A stretch of 64,000 nt of DNA from Arcicella aurantiaca (GCF_003148625.1 NZ_QGGO01000024.1:1-64000); one strand, 5' to 3'; counted from the stretch's first letter, positions 53,142-63,230 are shown. Notes: generated by a model not told the origin, from the letters alone. A program made the numbers and translations.

Positions 53142-54761
53142 TCAAACTTGAAAAACCCCAACTCTCAAATCCTTTGTAATAGGTGCATGATTAGCGGCTT
53201 CAATCCCTTTTGAAATTACCTTTCGGGTATCCATTGGGTCAATTATTTCATCTACCCACAAACGAGCCGCTGCATAATATGGTGTTGTTTGTGTATTATA
53301 TCGCTTCATGATTTCTTGTAAAATTTCGTCCTCTTCTTCTTTACTCAATACTTTGCCTTTTGCTTTCATGGAAGCAATTTGCGTTTGCAAAAGTGTTTTG
53401 GCGGCTTGTTCTCCGCCCATTACCGCTATTTTTGCTGAATGCCAAGCGTAAATAAAACTCGGATTATACGCCTTTCCACACATGGCATAATTGCCTGCTC
53501 CGTAAGAATTTCCGATGATAATGGTGAATTTGGGAACGATTGAATTGGAAACGGCATTAACCATTTTCGCTCCGTCTTTGGTAATGCCCGAATGTTCAGA
53601 ACGGCTACCGACCATGAACCCTGTTACATCTTGCAAAAAAACCAAAGGAATTTTCTTTTGATTGCAATTCATGATGAAACGAGCAGCTTTGTCGGCTGAA
53701 TCGTTGTAAATCACACCACCAATTTGGACTTCACCTTTGGCACTTTTCACGACTAAGCGTTGATTTGCGACAATGCCAACTGCCCAACCGTCGATACGAG
53801 CATATCCACAAATAATGGTTTTTCCATAATCTTTTTTAAATTCATCAAATTCAGAATTGTCCACCAATCGCTCAATAATTTCGAGCATATTGTAAGGTTT
53901 CGTTCTTAATTCTGGAAATAAATTCAATATTTCTTCTGGACTTTTTACAGGTTGTTTTGACTCAATTCGGTCGAAACCTGCTTCTGATTTTTTGCCTAAT
54001 TTACCAATTGTTCTTTTGACTTGGTCTAAACATTCTTGTTCGGTCTTGAATTTATAATCAGCAATTCCTGAAATTTCGGTATGTGTAACCGCACCGCCTA
54101 ACGTTTCGGCGTCAATGTCTTCACCAACGGCTGCTTTTACCAAATAGGGCCCTGCCAAAAAGATAGAACTTTGCCCTTCAACCATTAGCGTTTCGTCGGA
54201 CATGATGGGCAAATACGCTCCACCTGCTACGCAACTTCCCAAAACGGCTGAAATTTGGGTAATTCCCATCGCACTCATGAGCGAATTATTGTAAAAAACT
54301 CTTCCGAAATGCTCACGGTCTGGAAAAATTTCGTCTTGCATGGGTAGAAAAACACCTGCACTATCCACCAAATAAATGATTGGAAGTTGATTTTGCATGG
54401 CAATTTCCTGAAAACGAAGGTTCTTTTTACCCGTAATCGGAAAATATGCTCCCGCTTTTACGGTTTGGTCGTTGGCGACAATAACGCATAGTCGTCCAGA
54501 AACGTAGCCTAAACCGCCAACGGTGCCACCTGCTGGGCAACCGCCATGTTCGGCATACATTTCGTAACCAACAAAAGCCCCGATTTCTAAAAAATCAGAA
54601 TTGTCATCAATCAGATAATCAATGCGTTCACGGGCAGTAAGTTTGCCACGTTCGTGTTGTTTTTGAATGTTTTTGAGTCCTCCGCCGAGCTTAATTGTTT
54701 CAAGCCTTTTTTTTCTTTCTTCAAGAAGGCTTTGATGAGATGTTTGAGATTGGATATTCAT
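53142..54761 (-). CDS. Acyl-CoA carboxylase beta subunit (methylcrotonyl/propionyl-CoA type)
   Basis: Carboxyltransferase of 539 residues that moves CO2 from biotin to an acyl-CoA. The crotonase-type halves show 'ERGKLTARERIDYLIDD', 'VVANDQTVKAGAYFPITGKK', 'YLVDSAGVFLPMQDEIFPD' and, in the second half, 'LVFLQDVTGFMVGSRSEHSGI' and 'IIGNSYGAGNYAMCGKAYNP'. The 'MQDEIFPDREHFGRVFYN' stretch is characteristic of methylcrotonyl-CoA carboxylase beta. I chose MNIQSQ (54761) over the longer start at 54791. No alpha (biotin) subunit is adjacent. Confidence 0.88.
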   Translation of the reverse strand: MNIQSQTSHQSLLEERKKRLETIKLGGGLKNIQKQHERGKLTARERIDYLIDDNSDFLEIGAFVGYEMYAEHGGCPAGGTVGGLGYVSGRLCVIVANDQTVKAGAYFPITGKKNLRFQEIAMQNQLPIIYLVDSAGVFLPMQDEIFPDREHFGRVFYNNSLMSAMGITQISAVLGSCVAGGAYLPIMSDETLMVEGQSSIFLAGPYLVKAAVGEDIDAETLGGAVTHTEISGIADYKFKTEQECLDQVKRTIGKLGKKSEAGFDRIESKQPVKSPEEILNLFPELRTKPYNMLEIIERLVDNSEFDEFKKDYGKTIICGYARIDGWAVGIVANQRLVVKSAKGEVQIGGVIYNDSADKAARFIMNCNQKKIPLVFLQDVTGFMVGSRSEHSGITKDGAKMVNAVSNSIVPKFTIIIGNSYGAGNYAMCGKAYNPSFIYAWHSAKIAVMGGEQAAKTLLQTQIASMKAKGKVLSKEEEDEILQEIMKRYNTQTTPYYAAARLWVDEIIDPMDTRKVISKGIEAANHAPITKDLRVGVFQV

Positions 54762-54924
54762 TGTTTTTGATTGTTGATGGAATAAATGCAAGATAGTTTT
54801 TTTTAAGAAATGAATTTTATTTCTTTACAATTTTCATTGGACAAGCGGAAATATAGCTTTGATAAATAAGTAGTATAATAATGACTTATCAGGCTTAAAT
54901 GCTTATTTTTGAGTTCTGAAAATG

Positions 54925-54992
54925 TGCTACGGACAGCTTTGTTCGATGGTAAATAATCAATTTATTTTTACGTCGGACAAGGCTGTCCGTAT
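54925..54992. repeat. REP-like palindrome
   Basis: The arms 'tacggacagctttgttcga' and 'tcggacaaggctgtccgta' pair with few mismatches around an AT-rich loop. The preceding 'gtgc' extends it to 'gtgctacg', also an end sequence of the hairpin at 8429-8483. It ends 8 bases before the DUF58 gene start. Confidence 0.7.
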
Positions 54993-55000
54993 TACAAAAA

Positions 55001-55867
55001 ATGAATCCAAACGAGTTTTTATCCAAACTTCATAAATATGAAATCAAAATTCGCAAGGCGGTAACATCGCAAATGCGGGGGAACTTTCATTCTATTTTTA
55101 AGGGTTCTGGCTTGGAATTCAGTGATTTACGTTTGTATCAATATGGAGACGACGTTCGCTTGATTGACTGGAACACTTCTGCAAAAGGTCACGGAACGTA
55201 TGTGAAAATCTTTAAAGAAGAAAAAGAGCAAACCGTTTTTTTTGTGTTGGATGTGAGTGCTTCTCAGGATGTTGGACGCTCGAATCGGTCAAAATTGGAT
55301 ACGAGTAAGGAAATTTGTGGCGTTTTGGCATTTTCAGCCATTAAAGAAGCGAGTCATGTTGGATTGTTGTGTTTTTCAGACCAAAAGGAGAAATATATAA
55401 AACCAGCCAATACGCTCAAACACGGTTATAGGACGATTTTAGAGCTTTTTAAACTCAAAACAGACTCAGCAGGAACGAATTTGAAAAAGATGATTCTTTT
55501 TACTTTGGATGTTTTGAAAAGAAGAAGTTTAGTGATTTTAGTGTCAGATTTTATTGATTCGGGCTATGAAGAAAATTTAAAAGCTCTTGCTCGAAAACAT
55601 GACCTTATTGTAATTCATCTTTACGACCAAAGAGAAACCAATTTACCACGTTTAGGCATCATTCCTGTTTTTGATACCGAAAGCCGTAAAACCATTTGGG
55701 TGAATGCGTCCTCAAATTGGTTTAGAAATAGAATGAAAAACCTTTTTGAGAAAAATTCAGAGCAGTTAGACCAAATTTGTAAGCAAAACAAAGCCAATTA
55801 CATAGCCATTGATGCTTCAGAGGATTACGTCCCGAAGTTGATTAAATTGTTTAAGGTTAGGAAGTGA
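55001..55867 (+). CDS. DUF58 domain protein (Bat operon)
   Basis: A 288-residue soluble protein with the DUF58 signature 'GSGLEFSDLRLYQYGDDVRLIDWNTSAKG' and a vWA-like fold after it ('VFFVLDVSASQDVG', 'LVILVSDFID'). In Bacteroidota DUF58 proteins are encoded with a MoxR ATPase and Bat membrane proteins; here two such membrane-protein genes follow but no MoxR precedes it. The molecular role is not established. Confidence 0.9.
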   Translation: MNPNEFLSKLHKYEIKIRKAVTSQMRGNFHSIFKGSGLEFSDLRLYQYGDDVRLIDWNTSAKGHGTYVKIFKEEKEQTVFFVLDVSASQDVGRSNRSKLDTSKEICGVLAFSAIKEASHVGLLCFSDQKEKYIKPANTLKHGYRTILELFKLKTDSAGTNLKKMILFTLDVLKRRSLVILVSDFIDSGYEENLKALARKHDLIVIHLYDQRETNLPRLGIIPVFDTESRKTIWVNASSNWFRNRMKNLFEKNSEQLDQICKQNKANYIAIDASEDYVPKLIKLFKVRK

Positions 55868-55893
55868 TTTTTTAGAGTAGATTTTAGAGAATA

Positions 55894-56895
55894 ATGAATA
55901 GATTTTATAAGCTAATTTATAGAGAGTCAAAAAGAAGAATAAAGAATGAAACATCGCTTTTAGGTACGATGGTTATTCTCTATTCTCTGTTCTCTATTCT
56001 TTATTCATTTACTACTGTTGCTCAAATCCCCAGTTGGACGCCACCCAAAGGGAAATTTTTGAGTGATAGTATTAAGGTTGGTTTGCCTGTAAAATATGCT
56101 CTCAGTTATCGTCATAAGGCAACTGCGGATATTTTTTTTCCTGATTCGTCTTATAATTTTGCTCCTTTTGAATTGGTAAATCGGGAGTATTTTCCGACTA
56201 TCACTGACCAAAATGGAAGTTTGGATAGCGTTGTTTATACTTTGATTTCTTTTGAAGTTTTGCCTGTTCAAGAACTGAGTTTACCCGTGTATGTACGTGC
56301 AAAACAAGACTGTACACGAGTTTTTGCTCCGATGGATAAAGTAATTCTGGAAAGTGTTATCAGTACTGAAAGCGATGTGGATACAATGTTTCTCAAAAAA
56401 GATACTCACTTAGTCCCCATCAAACAACAGGTTAATGTACCACTTATCTTATTGATTTTTATTGCGTTAGCGATTTTGGCAGCTCTGATTTTTTGGTTTT
56501 TTGGAAAGCCAATTAGAAGACAAATCCAATTGTTTAACTTCAAAAGACGATTTGACGATTTTCAGAAACTTTTTCAACGCCTTAGTCGTGGAACGGATGA
56601 TGCTCAAAAACGCTTGGAAAATATTGAAAAAGCGGTTGTACTTTGGAAAAAATATATTGAACGTCTTGAAAATAAGCCATTTACAACTTTTACTACAAAA
56701 GAAATTTTAGATAATTTAGACGATAACCGTTTGTCGGATGCTTTGAGAGAAATTGATGCAACAGTTTATGGAGGCGTTTATTCAAATAAAACAATTGCTT
56801 CTTTACGGATTCTTCAAGAATTGGCAGAAGGACTTTACCTTGAACGTAGGCAAGAATTAGCCCTTGGTAATCAAGGAGTGGTTATTGGAAATTAG
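55894..56895 (+). CDS. Membrane protein of Bat/DUF58 cluster, BatD/DUF4381-like
   Basis: A 333-residue protein: an N-terminal hydrophobic signal or anchor (~25-43, ending TVAQ), a ~130-residue periplasmic beta-rich region, one transmembrane helix (~182-202, 'VPLILLIFIALAILAALIFWFF') and a cytoplasmic helical tail. The layout matches the uncharacterised component between DUF58 and BatA in similar operons. The first 25 residues are unusually basic and the coding DNA at 55975-56010 is a 'tattctctattctc' type repeat, so the true start may be the Met at 55969. Confidence 0.65.
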   Translation: MNRFYKLIYRESKRRIKNETSLLGTMVILYSLFSILYSFTTVAQIPSWTPPKGKFLSDSIKVGLPVKYALSYRHKATADIFFPDSSYNFAPFELVNREYFPTITDQNGSLDSVVYTLISFEVLPVQELSLPVYVRAKQDCTRVFAPMDKVILESVISTESDVDTMFLKKDTHLVPIKQQVNVPLILLIFIALAILAALIFWFFGKPIRRQIQLFNFKRRFDDFQKLFQRLSRGTDDAQKRLENIEKAVVLWKKYIERLENKPFTTFTTKEILDNLDDNRLSDALREIDATVYGGVYSNKTIASLRILQELAEGLYLERRQELALGNQGVVIGN

Positions 56896-57089
56896 TTATT
56901 GGTTGATTGGTGATTTGTATAAAACTCTCTTAAATTAATTTGCCAGTTTTCTAATTACCAATAACTAATCACCATTTTAACAATATGTATCCGTTAAAAA
57001 TTAGGCGGTTCACCGCTGCGATTAGGTTTGATTCTGTTGCGATAGCTTGATTATTAGAGAGGTTCAATACTAAATCCTAATTCCTACTT

Positions 57090-58082
57090 ATGCAAGATTG
57101 GTTTTCAAAATATTGGTTTTTGCCTTCAACCCTTTCGAGTTTCGATTGGGCTAATCCTTTCTATTTGTATAGTTTGCCGTTGATTCCCATTTTATTTTTA
57201 TTGAGAGATTGGCTTCGGAATAATTCTACCCAAAAGCTAAATGTGGCATTTCCTGCCAATGAAATACAGTCAAACTGGATTAGTTTTTTACGTTTTGTTC
57301 CGGGTTTTTTTCTAATGTTTACAACGGCTCTTATTATTTTAGCTTTGGCTCGTCCACAAAGAGCTATTTCTGAAGATGACCAATTTGGAGAAGGCATTGA
57401 TATTATGTTGGCGATGGATATTTCTAAATCAATGGATAATAAGGATATTCCTCCGAGCCGTTTGACGGTGGCTAAAAATGTGGCAAATCAATTCATAAAA
57501 GGGCGTAAACAAGATAGAATTGGCTTGGTAATATTTTCGGGAGTACCAAATTCTCTTTGTCCACTCACAACGGACTATGAAATGCTAAAAGATTATATTG
57601 ATGATATTTCGTCAAGCCATATTAACGTGTCGGGAACGGCAGTTGGCAATGCTCTCGGAATGTGTATAAATCGTTTGAGAGAAATTGATTCTAAAAGTAA
57701 AGTAGCTATTTTGATTTCCGACGGAGACAATACCGCAGGAAACCTCGACCCCGTAACTTCGGCACAATTAGCAAAAGCCTTTAGCGTGAGAGTTTATACC
57801 ATTGCCGTAGGAAGTGAAAAAACGACTACGGATAAAGTTGATGAAGGAACGCTTCGAGAAATTGCAAAAATTAGTGAAGGAAAGTTTTTCCGTGCAAGAG
57901 ATGCTCGTTCTTTAGAAAATATCTTTAAAGAAATTAACCGTTTAGAGAAAGGAGAAATCAAACAAAATCAGTATCGAAACGTCCAAGATTTTTATCATCC
58001 ATATTTACGCTGGGCAATTGTATTTTTCTTGATTTCTTTTGCCTTAAAAAGCACTTTTATGGGTAATATCTTAGAAGATTAG
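57090..58082 (+). CDS. vWA-domain membrane protein (BatA-like)
   Basis: A 330-residue BatA-type protein: two N-terminal helices (~23-40 and 66-86), a von Willebrand A domain with an intact MIDAS motif (Asp110-Ile-Ser112-Lys-Ser114, then 'SGTAVGNALG' and 'AILISDGDNTAG') and a C-terminal helix (~308-324). Linked with aerotolerance in Bacteroides by family precedent only. Separated from the preceding gene by 194 bases that contain an inverted-repeat-like stretch and the 18-base string shared with 14616. Confidence 0.88.
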   Translation: MQDWFSKYWFLPSTLSSFDWANPFYLYSLPLIPILFLLRDWLRNNSTQKLNVAFPANEIQSNWISFLRFVPGFFLMFTTALIILALARPQRAISEDDQFGEGIDIMLAMDISKSMDNKDIPPSRLTVAKNVANQFIKGRKQDRIGLVIFSGVPNSLCPLTTDYEMLKDYIDDISSSHINVSGTAVGNALGMCINRLREIDSKSKVAILISDGDNTAGNLDPVTSAQLAKAFSVRVYTIAVGSEKTTTDKVDEGTLREIAKISEGKFFRARDARSLENIFKEINRLEKGEIKQNQYRNVQDFYHPYLRWAIVFFLISFALKSTFMGNILED

Positions 58083-58188
58083 GTCTTTTTTAAAAAAACT
58101 CACATTTCAGGAAAACTTTACGGAATAATTTAACATATTTGATAATATTATTCATTTTTATAAGATAAAATTACCCAACCTCCAATAT

Positions 58189-60012
58189 ATGGAAATTCAA
58201 AACCCTCTCAAATCTTCTGCGAATAAGCAAAAAGTCTTAATCGAAATTGCTTGGGAAACTTGTAATCAAGTAGGCGGAATTTACACCGTTATCAGAACAA
58301 AAGTGCCTTCGATGGTAGAAAAATGGGGAGATAATTACTTCTTGCTGGGGCCATATTTCCCTCAAACGGCTTCAGCAGAGTTTGAACCGATTCATGATTT
58401 GGACGACTCTTTACTCGGAAAAACCATTCAAAAAATGCGTGCAGCGGGTTTAGGAGTTCATTACGGCTATTGGTTGATTACTGGAAAACCTCGTATTGTA
58501 CTTTTTGATTTAGCTTCGGTAGCAGATAAAATTAACGAACTGAAAGCAAGATTGTGGGAAAGACATAAAGTTTCTACTTTGAATGTTGAAGACATCGTAA
58601 ATCAAACAGTTTTGTTTGGTGAAATGATTCGTATTTTCTTGACTGAATTAGCCCAAGACCAAGCCAATAAAGCGGAAGTTACAGCCCATATCCATGAGTG
58701 GATGGCGGCAACTTGTGTACCTGATTTGAAAGCGGACGGTGTGAAAATTGCAACGGTTTTTACTACTCACGCTACGATGTTAGGTCGTTATTTAGCAGGA
58801 AATGTGCCTGATTTTTATGATAAATTGCATACTTTCAATTGGTTAGATGAAGCTCGTCATTATGGTATTGAAGCACAAGCAACGATTGAACGTTTGGCGG
58901 CAAATCTCTGTAATGTGATGACTACGGTAAGTGATGTTACGGCTCGGGAATGTGAATTTTTGTTAGGTAAAGTTCCTGATTTAATTCTGCCTAATGGTTT
59001 GAATATCACTCGTTTCTCGGCAATGCACGAGCATCAAAATCTTCATACAAAATTCAAAGATAAAATCAATGAATTTGTGATGGGGCATTTCTTCCAAAGT
59101 CAACCTTTTGACCTCGAAAAAACGCTTTATTTCTTTACTTCGGGACGTTACGAATTCTCAAATAAAGGATATGATATTACCCTTGAAGCCCTTGCTCGTT
59201 TGAATTGGAAAATGAAACAAGCAAAGATTGATAAAACCGTTGTGATGTTTTTTATCACCAAACAACCTTATCATTCTATCGACCCAGAAGTTTTGCAATC
59301 AAGAGCCGTAATGGACGAAATTCATGAAACTTGTAATTCAATTGAGGAACAAATTGGAGAAAAATTATTCAAAGCTTCGGCAATGGCAACTGATTTGAAA
59401 ATGCCTGATTTGAATGATTTTATTGACGAATATTGGCGTTTGCGTTTGCGTAGAACTATTCAGACTTGGAAAACCAATAAACGTCCGAAAGTGGTAACAC
59501 ACTTATTGAAGCAAGAAGACGGAATTACAGATTATACTCGCAAGGCAAACTTGATGAATAATCCTGACGATAAAGTGAAAATTGTTTATCACCCAGACTT
59601 TATTGTTTCTACTAATCCGCTATTCGGTTTAGATTATGGACAGTTTGTGAGAGGCTGTAATTTGGGCGTTTTCCCAAGTTATTATGAACCTTGGGGATAT
59701 ACGCCACTTGAATGTATTGCTCGTGGTGTACCAACTATTACGTCCGACCTTTCGGGTTTTGGTGATTATATGATGCAAATTATGCGTGACTATGAACAAT
59801 GGGGCGTTATGGTGGTAAATCGTACTTCGCAAGATTTCCACAAAGCGGCTGAACAACTTTCAGAAATGTTATTGAAATTCGTAAAACAATCGCTTCGTGA
59901 GCGTATTACGCAACGTAACCGTGTAGAAAGTATTTCAGAAACTTTTGATTGGAGTAATTTGAGAAGCTATTACGATACTGCCCATGATTTGGCTTTGAAA
60001 CGTAAGAAATAG
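58189..60012 (+). CDS. Glycogen synthase, GT3 (eukaryote-like) family
   Basis: A 607-residue GT-B enzyme that extends glycogen from a nucleotide-glucose. 'EIAWETCNQVGGIYTVIRTK', 'LLGPYFPQ', 'FTTHATMLGRYLAG', 'FTSGRYEFSNKGYDITLEALARLN' and 'GCNLGVFPSYYEPWGYTPLECIARGVPTITSDLSGFG' are hallmarks of the yeast/animal type GT3 rather than bacterial GlgA (GT5). Several Bacteroidota use this form. No branching or phosphorylase gene is adjacent. Confidence 0.92.
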   Translation: MEIQNPLKSSANKQKVLIEIAWETCNQVGGIYTVIRTKVPSMVEKWGDNYFLLGPYFPQTASAEFEPIHDLDDSLLGKTIQKMRAAGLGVHYGYWLITGKPRIVLFDLASVADKINELKARLWERHKVSTLNVEDIVNQTVLFGEMIRIFLTELAQDQANKAEVTAHIHEWMAATCVPDLKADGVKIATVFTTHATMLGRYLAGNVPDFYDKLHTFNWLDEARHYGIEAQATIERLAANLCNVMTTVSDVTARECEFLLGKVPDLILPNGLNITRFSAMHEHQNLHTKFKDKINEFVMGHFFQSQPFDLEKTLYFFTSGRYEFSNKGYDITLEALARLNWKMKQAKIDKTVVMFFITKQPYHSIDPEVLQSRAVMDEIHETCNSIEEQIGEKLFKASAMATDLKMPDLNDFIDEYWRLRLRRTIQTWKTNKRPKVVTHLLKQEDGITDYTRKANLMNNPDDKVKIVYHPDFIVSTNPLFGLDYGQFVRGCNLGVFPSYYEPWGYTPLECIARGVPTITSDLSGFGDYMMQIMRDYEQWGVMVVNRTSQDFHKAAEQLSEMLLKFVKQSLRERITQRNRVESISETFDWSNLRSYYDTAHDLALKRKK

Positions 60013-60065
60013 ATTTTGTATCAAGTCCTATTTTGGTACTTGAAATAGATAAATTCAATTACGCA

Positions 60066-60094
60066 CTTGCCGAAAGTTCAAAACTTTCGGCAAG
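60066..60094. terminator. Palindromic bidirectional terminator
   Basis: 'cttgccgaaagttc' and 'aaaactttcggcaag' make a compact stem between the convergent glycogen synthase and peroxidase genes. Confidence 0.75.
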
Positions 60095-60169
60095 TTGAAT
60101 AGCAAACTCCCCAATTCTCATCTTTATTTTAAAATGTTAAAGTAGGACTTTTGTATTTATCAGTAAAAC

Positions 60170-61681
60170 TTATGCCATCACGCCAGTTGCTAAATAGTTT
60201 AAAGCATTCAAACTTGGCATTAAACAATAAGCTGTTCCTCTGGTTTGGATAAATTCGGGCAAACCGCTAATGACAATTGAATCAGGTTGGTCTGGTGTGG
60301 CTGGATTTTGAATCGGAATGGTAAATGTACTGACAACTCCGGGATAATTAGTCAAATTTGGAGCCGTTGGACGATTTCCCAATAAGGCATCTTGCGGAGG
60401 ATTTTTGACTGAAAAATCTGGCTTCGGACTAAAATTATTGTAATTCATCCACCCATATAATTTCTCAAATTGTTGAGCAATACTTCCACATAAAAATAAG
60501 CCAATTAAGCCTCTATCAACGCCATCATCGGTATTTCCAATTAATTCTTTTCCGTAAGACATTCCTCGTCTAACAATTCTGACAGGGCCTAAATTGCCTT
60601 CTCCTGGAGTGAGCGTTTGGTCACGGGGATTAGAAACTCGTGTATGAGCAGAAAATGGACATTTAAAACTACTCGGAACATCTTGGTTTGGACTTGGGAC
60701 GCCTGCCGTTGCATAGCCAAAATTTTCACTTTTGGCGGTTGCAGGGTCTGGAGCATTTGGACTTAATACCAATGGAGAGCCATTTCGCCATCTGCCCACT
60801 AATTTTGCCGCAAACCATTCCACCAATTCATCTTGATTCAACCCTAAATACGCCAATTTTGCTACATTATTAGGATTGGTGGCTTGAGCAATCAAGAAAT
60901 TATCGAAGCCTGCCACGTCTTGATACAAAATTCTGAAAGCATTATAAAAACCATCAAAGGCAAATTTTGCTTCCGAATTGGTAGAAGCATCGCCCGACGG
61001 ACTTGGGTCAATAATTGAATATTGTGGATAACCAATCAAGAAATTATCTAAATCTGCCTGATTTCGGGATGAATGGTTGCTTGGCATACTGAGTGCAGGT
61101 TCAGAAATCCCATCAACATATCCAAAGTGAATTTTAGCAGGATTATCATCAATAATTGACTGATAAAGTCTGCCATCACCATCTTTAATAGGTAAAAGTT
61201 CGGTTAAACCATTGGCTAAGGCTGCATTTGTAATGAAAGAAATCAAATCATTCAAAGCATCGTTCGTTAGTCCGTAGGCATGAACAACACAGTGTAAAGC
61301 GGTATTTGAAAAGTTGTTGTACCACCAATTATCAGGAGAACTTGCATTGAAGTCGCCCAAAGACTGTTGTGATGCCGACGACCAAGGTCCTTGCTGAAAT
61401 TCCGCAGGAAATGTTGAGTTAGGTTGGGTAACGCCAAGCATTGATAAACCATTGAAAGTCAAGCCAATATTTAGCATAGAAACAGGCTTGTTATTTCCCC
61501 AATCTACCGCAGATTGTACTTTTGGATATAATTCAGCAAAAAAATCTTTGGTATTTAACGTAACCGATGCCGCTTGAAAACTGAATAGTAAATGACAAGA
61601 ATACGGATGTGTATAGCCACGAATGAGCAAACCCTGAATATTTGAATTGTCAGGGGGAGGAGGAGGAGTTGTACCAGCCAT
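60170..61681 (-). CDS. DyP-type haem peroxidase
   Basis: A 503-residue dye-decolorising peroxidase. The distal-side 'FGYVDGISEP' (GxxDG, Asp190), the proximal 'CPFSAHTRVSNPRD' with haem ligand His346 and the conserved Arg in 'RIVRRGMSYG' are all visible. The length and insertions fit the larger C/D-type DyPs. No Tat or Sec signal is present; residues 4-10 are a Pro run. DyPs oxidise bulky phenolic or dye-like compounds with H2O2. It lies downstream of a small gene on the same strand (260-base gap). Confidence 0.9.
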   Translation of the reverse strand: MAGTTPPPPPDNSNIQGLLIRGYTHPYSCHLLFSFQAASVTLNTKDFFAELYPKVQSAVDWGNNKPVSMLNIGLTFNGLSMLGVTQPNSTFPAEFQQGPWSSASQQSLGDFNASSPDNWWYNNFSNTALHCVVHAYGLTNDALNDLISFITNAALANGLTELLPIKDGDGRLYQSIIDDNPAKIHFGYVDGISEPALSMPSNHSSRNQADLDNFLIGYPQYSIIDPSPSGDASTNSEAKFAFDGFYNAFRILYQDVAGFDNFLIAQATNPNNVAKLAYLGLNQDELVEWFAAKLVGRWRNGSPLVLSPNAPDPATAKSENFGYATAGVPSPNQDVPSSFKCPFSAHTRVSNPRDQTLTPGEGNLGPVRIVRRGMSYGKELIGNTDDGVDRGLIGLFLCGSIAQQFEKLYGWMNYNNFSPKPDFSVKNPPQDALLGNRPTAPNLTNYPGVVSTFTIPIQNPATPDQPDSIVISGLPEFIQTRGTAYCLMPSLNALNYLATGVMA

Positions 61682-61941
61682 TATTAAGTGGTTTTAAGGG
61701 TTGTGTTGAAGTTAAGTAATGAGACAAAATAAAGTACCATTTTGATAGTTCATAATGATTGATAATCAAATTCATGACAATCGTAAATCGTAATTCTTAA
61801 ATCGTCCTTGTACTTAGAAGTGGTAAGGTGTTAGAATTTAGTTATTAGGCAAAAGTATTTTTAACAAATTGCACTAAACCCTAACACCCAAATCCCAATG
61901 CCTAATCTATACTTCAACACAACCCAAAATGAAAATCATTC

Positions 61942-62361
61942 TTAATCTTCGGTGATTTGTGCTACCGTGTAAGTGTAAGCCTGATATAAATCTGTTGGCT
62001 GACTAAGATTATTACTGTTAATGAAATTTTCAAAAACACTTAATGAAACTATTGGTAGCGGAGGATGCGTTACAGCAATGGCTGCAATAGCGTTTAATAA
62101 CCCCTTAAAACCCGGTCCAGAATTCCAAAATGTGCTAAGATACGGATTCATTGCTCCATCAAATGTTGTAATTAACATGATTGAATTGATGCCTTCTCCT
62201 GTTGAGTTTGGAATTAATATCAAACGTGCATAATGCACAATTTGTATTTCAGTAAGAATAGGCGTTACAATGTTCATGAAATCATTATATAAATGTTGGG
62301 CTGATGCCTGAGAAGCAGCATCTTGTTTGATTGGAATGTACAATGAAAGTGGGGTTGCCAT
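61942..62361 (-). CDS. Hypothetical protein encoded upstream of the DyP peroxidase
   Basis: A 139-residue protein without a signal peptide or membrane helix ('LSLYIPIKQDAASQASAQHLYNDF', 'IQIVHYARLILIPN', 'IMLITTFDGAMNPYLSTFW'). I cannot assign a family name. The 'VHYARL..IPN' and 'TTFDGAMNPYL' core has the look of a ferredoxin-like/ABM-type alpha+beta barrel, as in the N-terminal domain of some DyP-like proteins, but this is only an impression. Its position directly before the peroxidase gene suggests a partner. Confidence 0.7.
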   Translation of the reverse strand: MATPLSLYIPIKQDAASQASAQHLYNDFMNIVTPILTEIQIVHYARLILIPNSTGEGINSIMLITTFDGAMNPYLSTFWNSGPGFKGLLNAIAAIAVTHPPLPIVSLSVFENFINSNNLSQPTDLYQAYTYTVAQITED

Positions 62362-62587
62362 AGTTTTAGTATTTAGATTTTTTGTTGCGTACTCTCTTAA
62401 ACGGTTTTTCTGCTTACACCTTTTTACAAAACTCCGAGAAATATTGATGTCTTAAAAGGGTAGAAATACCTGTTTTATAGAAGAATAAATAGGAGTTAGT
62501 GATTTTTTTTATGAATTCGTACTATAATTACGCTTTACGATTCGTCTGATTTACGATTAAAAACTGATTTCCTCCGTTCAAATCATT

Positions 62588-62595
62588 TACCTTTG
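62588..62595 (+). promoter_or_regulatory. Bacteroidota-type promoter before the DUF423 gene
   Basis: TACCTTTG fits TAnnTTTG and lies 45 bases before the ATG. Confidence 0.65.
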
Positions 62596-62640
62596 TAGGA
62601 CTAATTAGAATCATTTTCAAACACATAGATAATTTTCAAG

Positions 62641-63012
62641 ATGAACAAATTTTTTATCCAATCAGGAGCCGTTTTAGCGGGTTTGTCCGTTGCCCTTGGT
62701 GCTTTTGGAGCTCACGCATTTAAGGCAGCTTTAGAAGCAATTAATCGTACAGAAACCTTTGAAACTGCCGCACGTTACCAAATGTATGGTGGTTTGGCTT
62801 TGATTTTAGTGGGAATTTTAACCGATAAAATTTCGCATAAATATCTGTCTTGGGCAGGCAATGCCTTTTTGATTGGAACAGTTATCTTCTCAGGCTCGCT
62901 TTACCTAATTTGTGCAACAGGCGTAACAATATGGGGAGCAGTAGCACCCATCGGCGGAACAAGTTTGATGATTGGATGGGTTTTGTTTTTGCTGGGAGTG
63001 AGTAAGAAATAA
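62641..63012 (+). CDS. DUF423 small membrane protein
   Basis: A 123-residue protein with four predicted helices. 'SGAVLAGLSVALGAFGAHAFK' at the start, 'YQMYGGLALILVG' and 'IWGAVAPIGGTSLMIGWVLF' at the end are the DUF423 (YgdD-like) signature. Function unknown. Confidence 0.92.
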   Translation: MNKFFIQSGAVLAGLSVALGAFGAHAFKAALEAINRTETFETAARYQMYGGLALILVGILTDKISHKYLSWAGNAFLIGTVIFSGSLYLICATGVTIWGAVAPIGGTSLMIGWVLFLLGVSKK

Positions 63013-63202
63013 GAAAGTTTGGAACTAAGATTATTCAGATTCTTAGATTTTGGGATTTTGAGAAACGTTAATTCTGAAATCTATAAATCTAAACAATCAT
63101 AGTTCCAATACGCTAAATATCTACTATTATTATCCGCTTTTTTATTCACGGAACAAACTGCCCCCAATATGCGTTAAAAAAAAGGCGTGGTAAACAAATT
63201 TC

Positions 63203-63230
63203 GTTCACCGTTCACCGTTCACCATTCACT
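63203..63230 (+). repeat. Heptamer tandem repeat
   Basis: Three exact 'gttcacc' units plus a fourth variant ('attcact') shortly before the bshC start. Confidence 0.75.
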
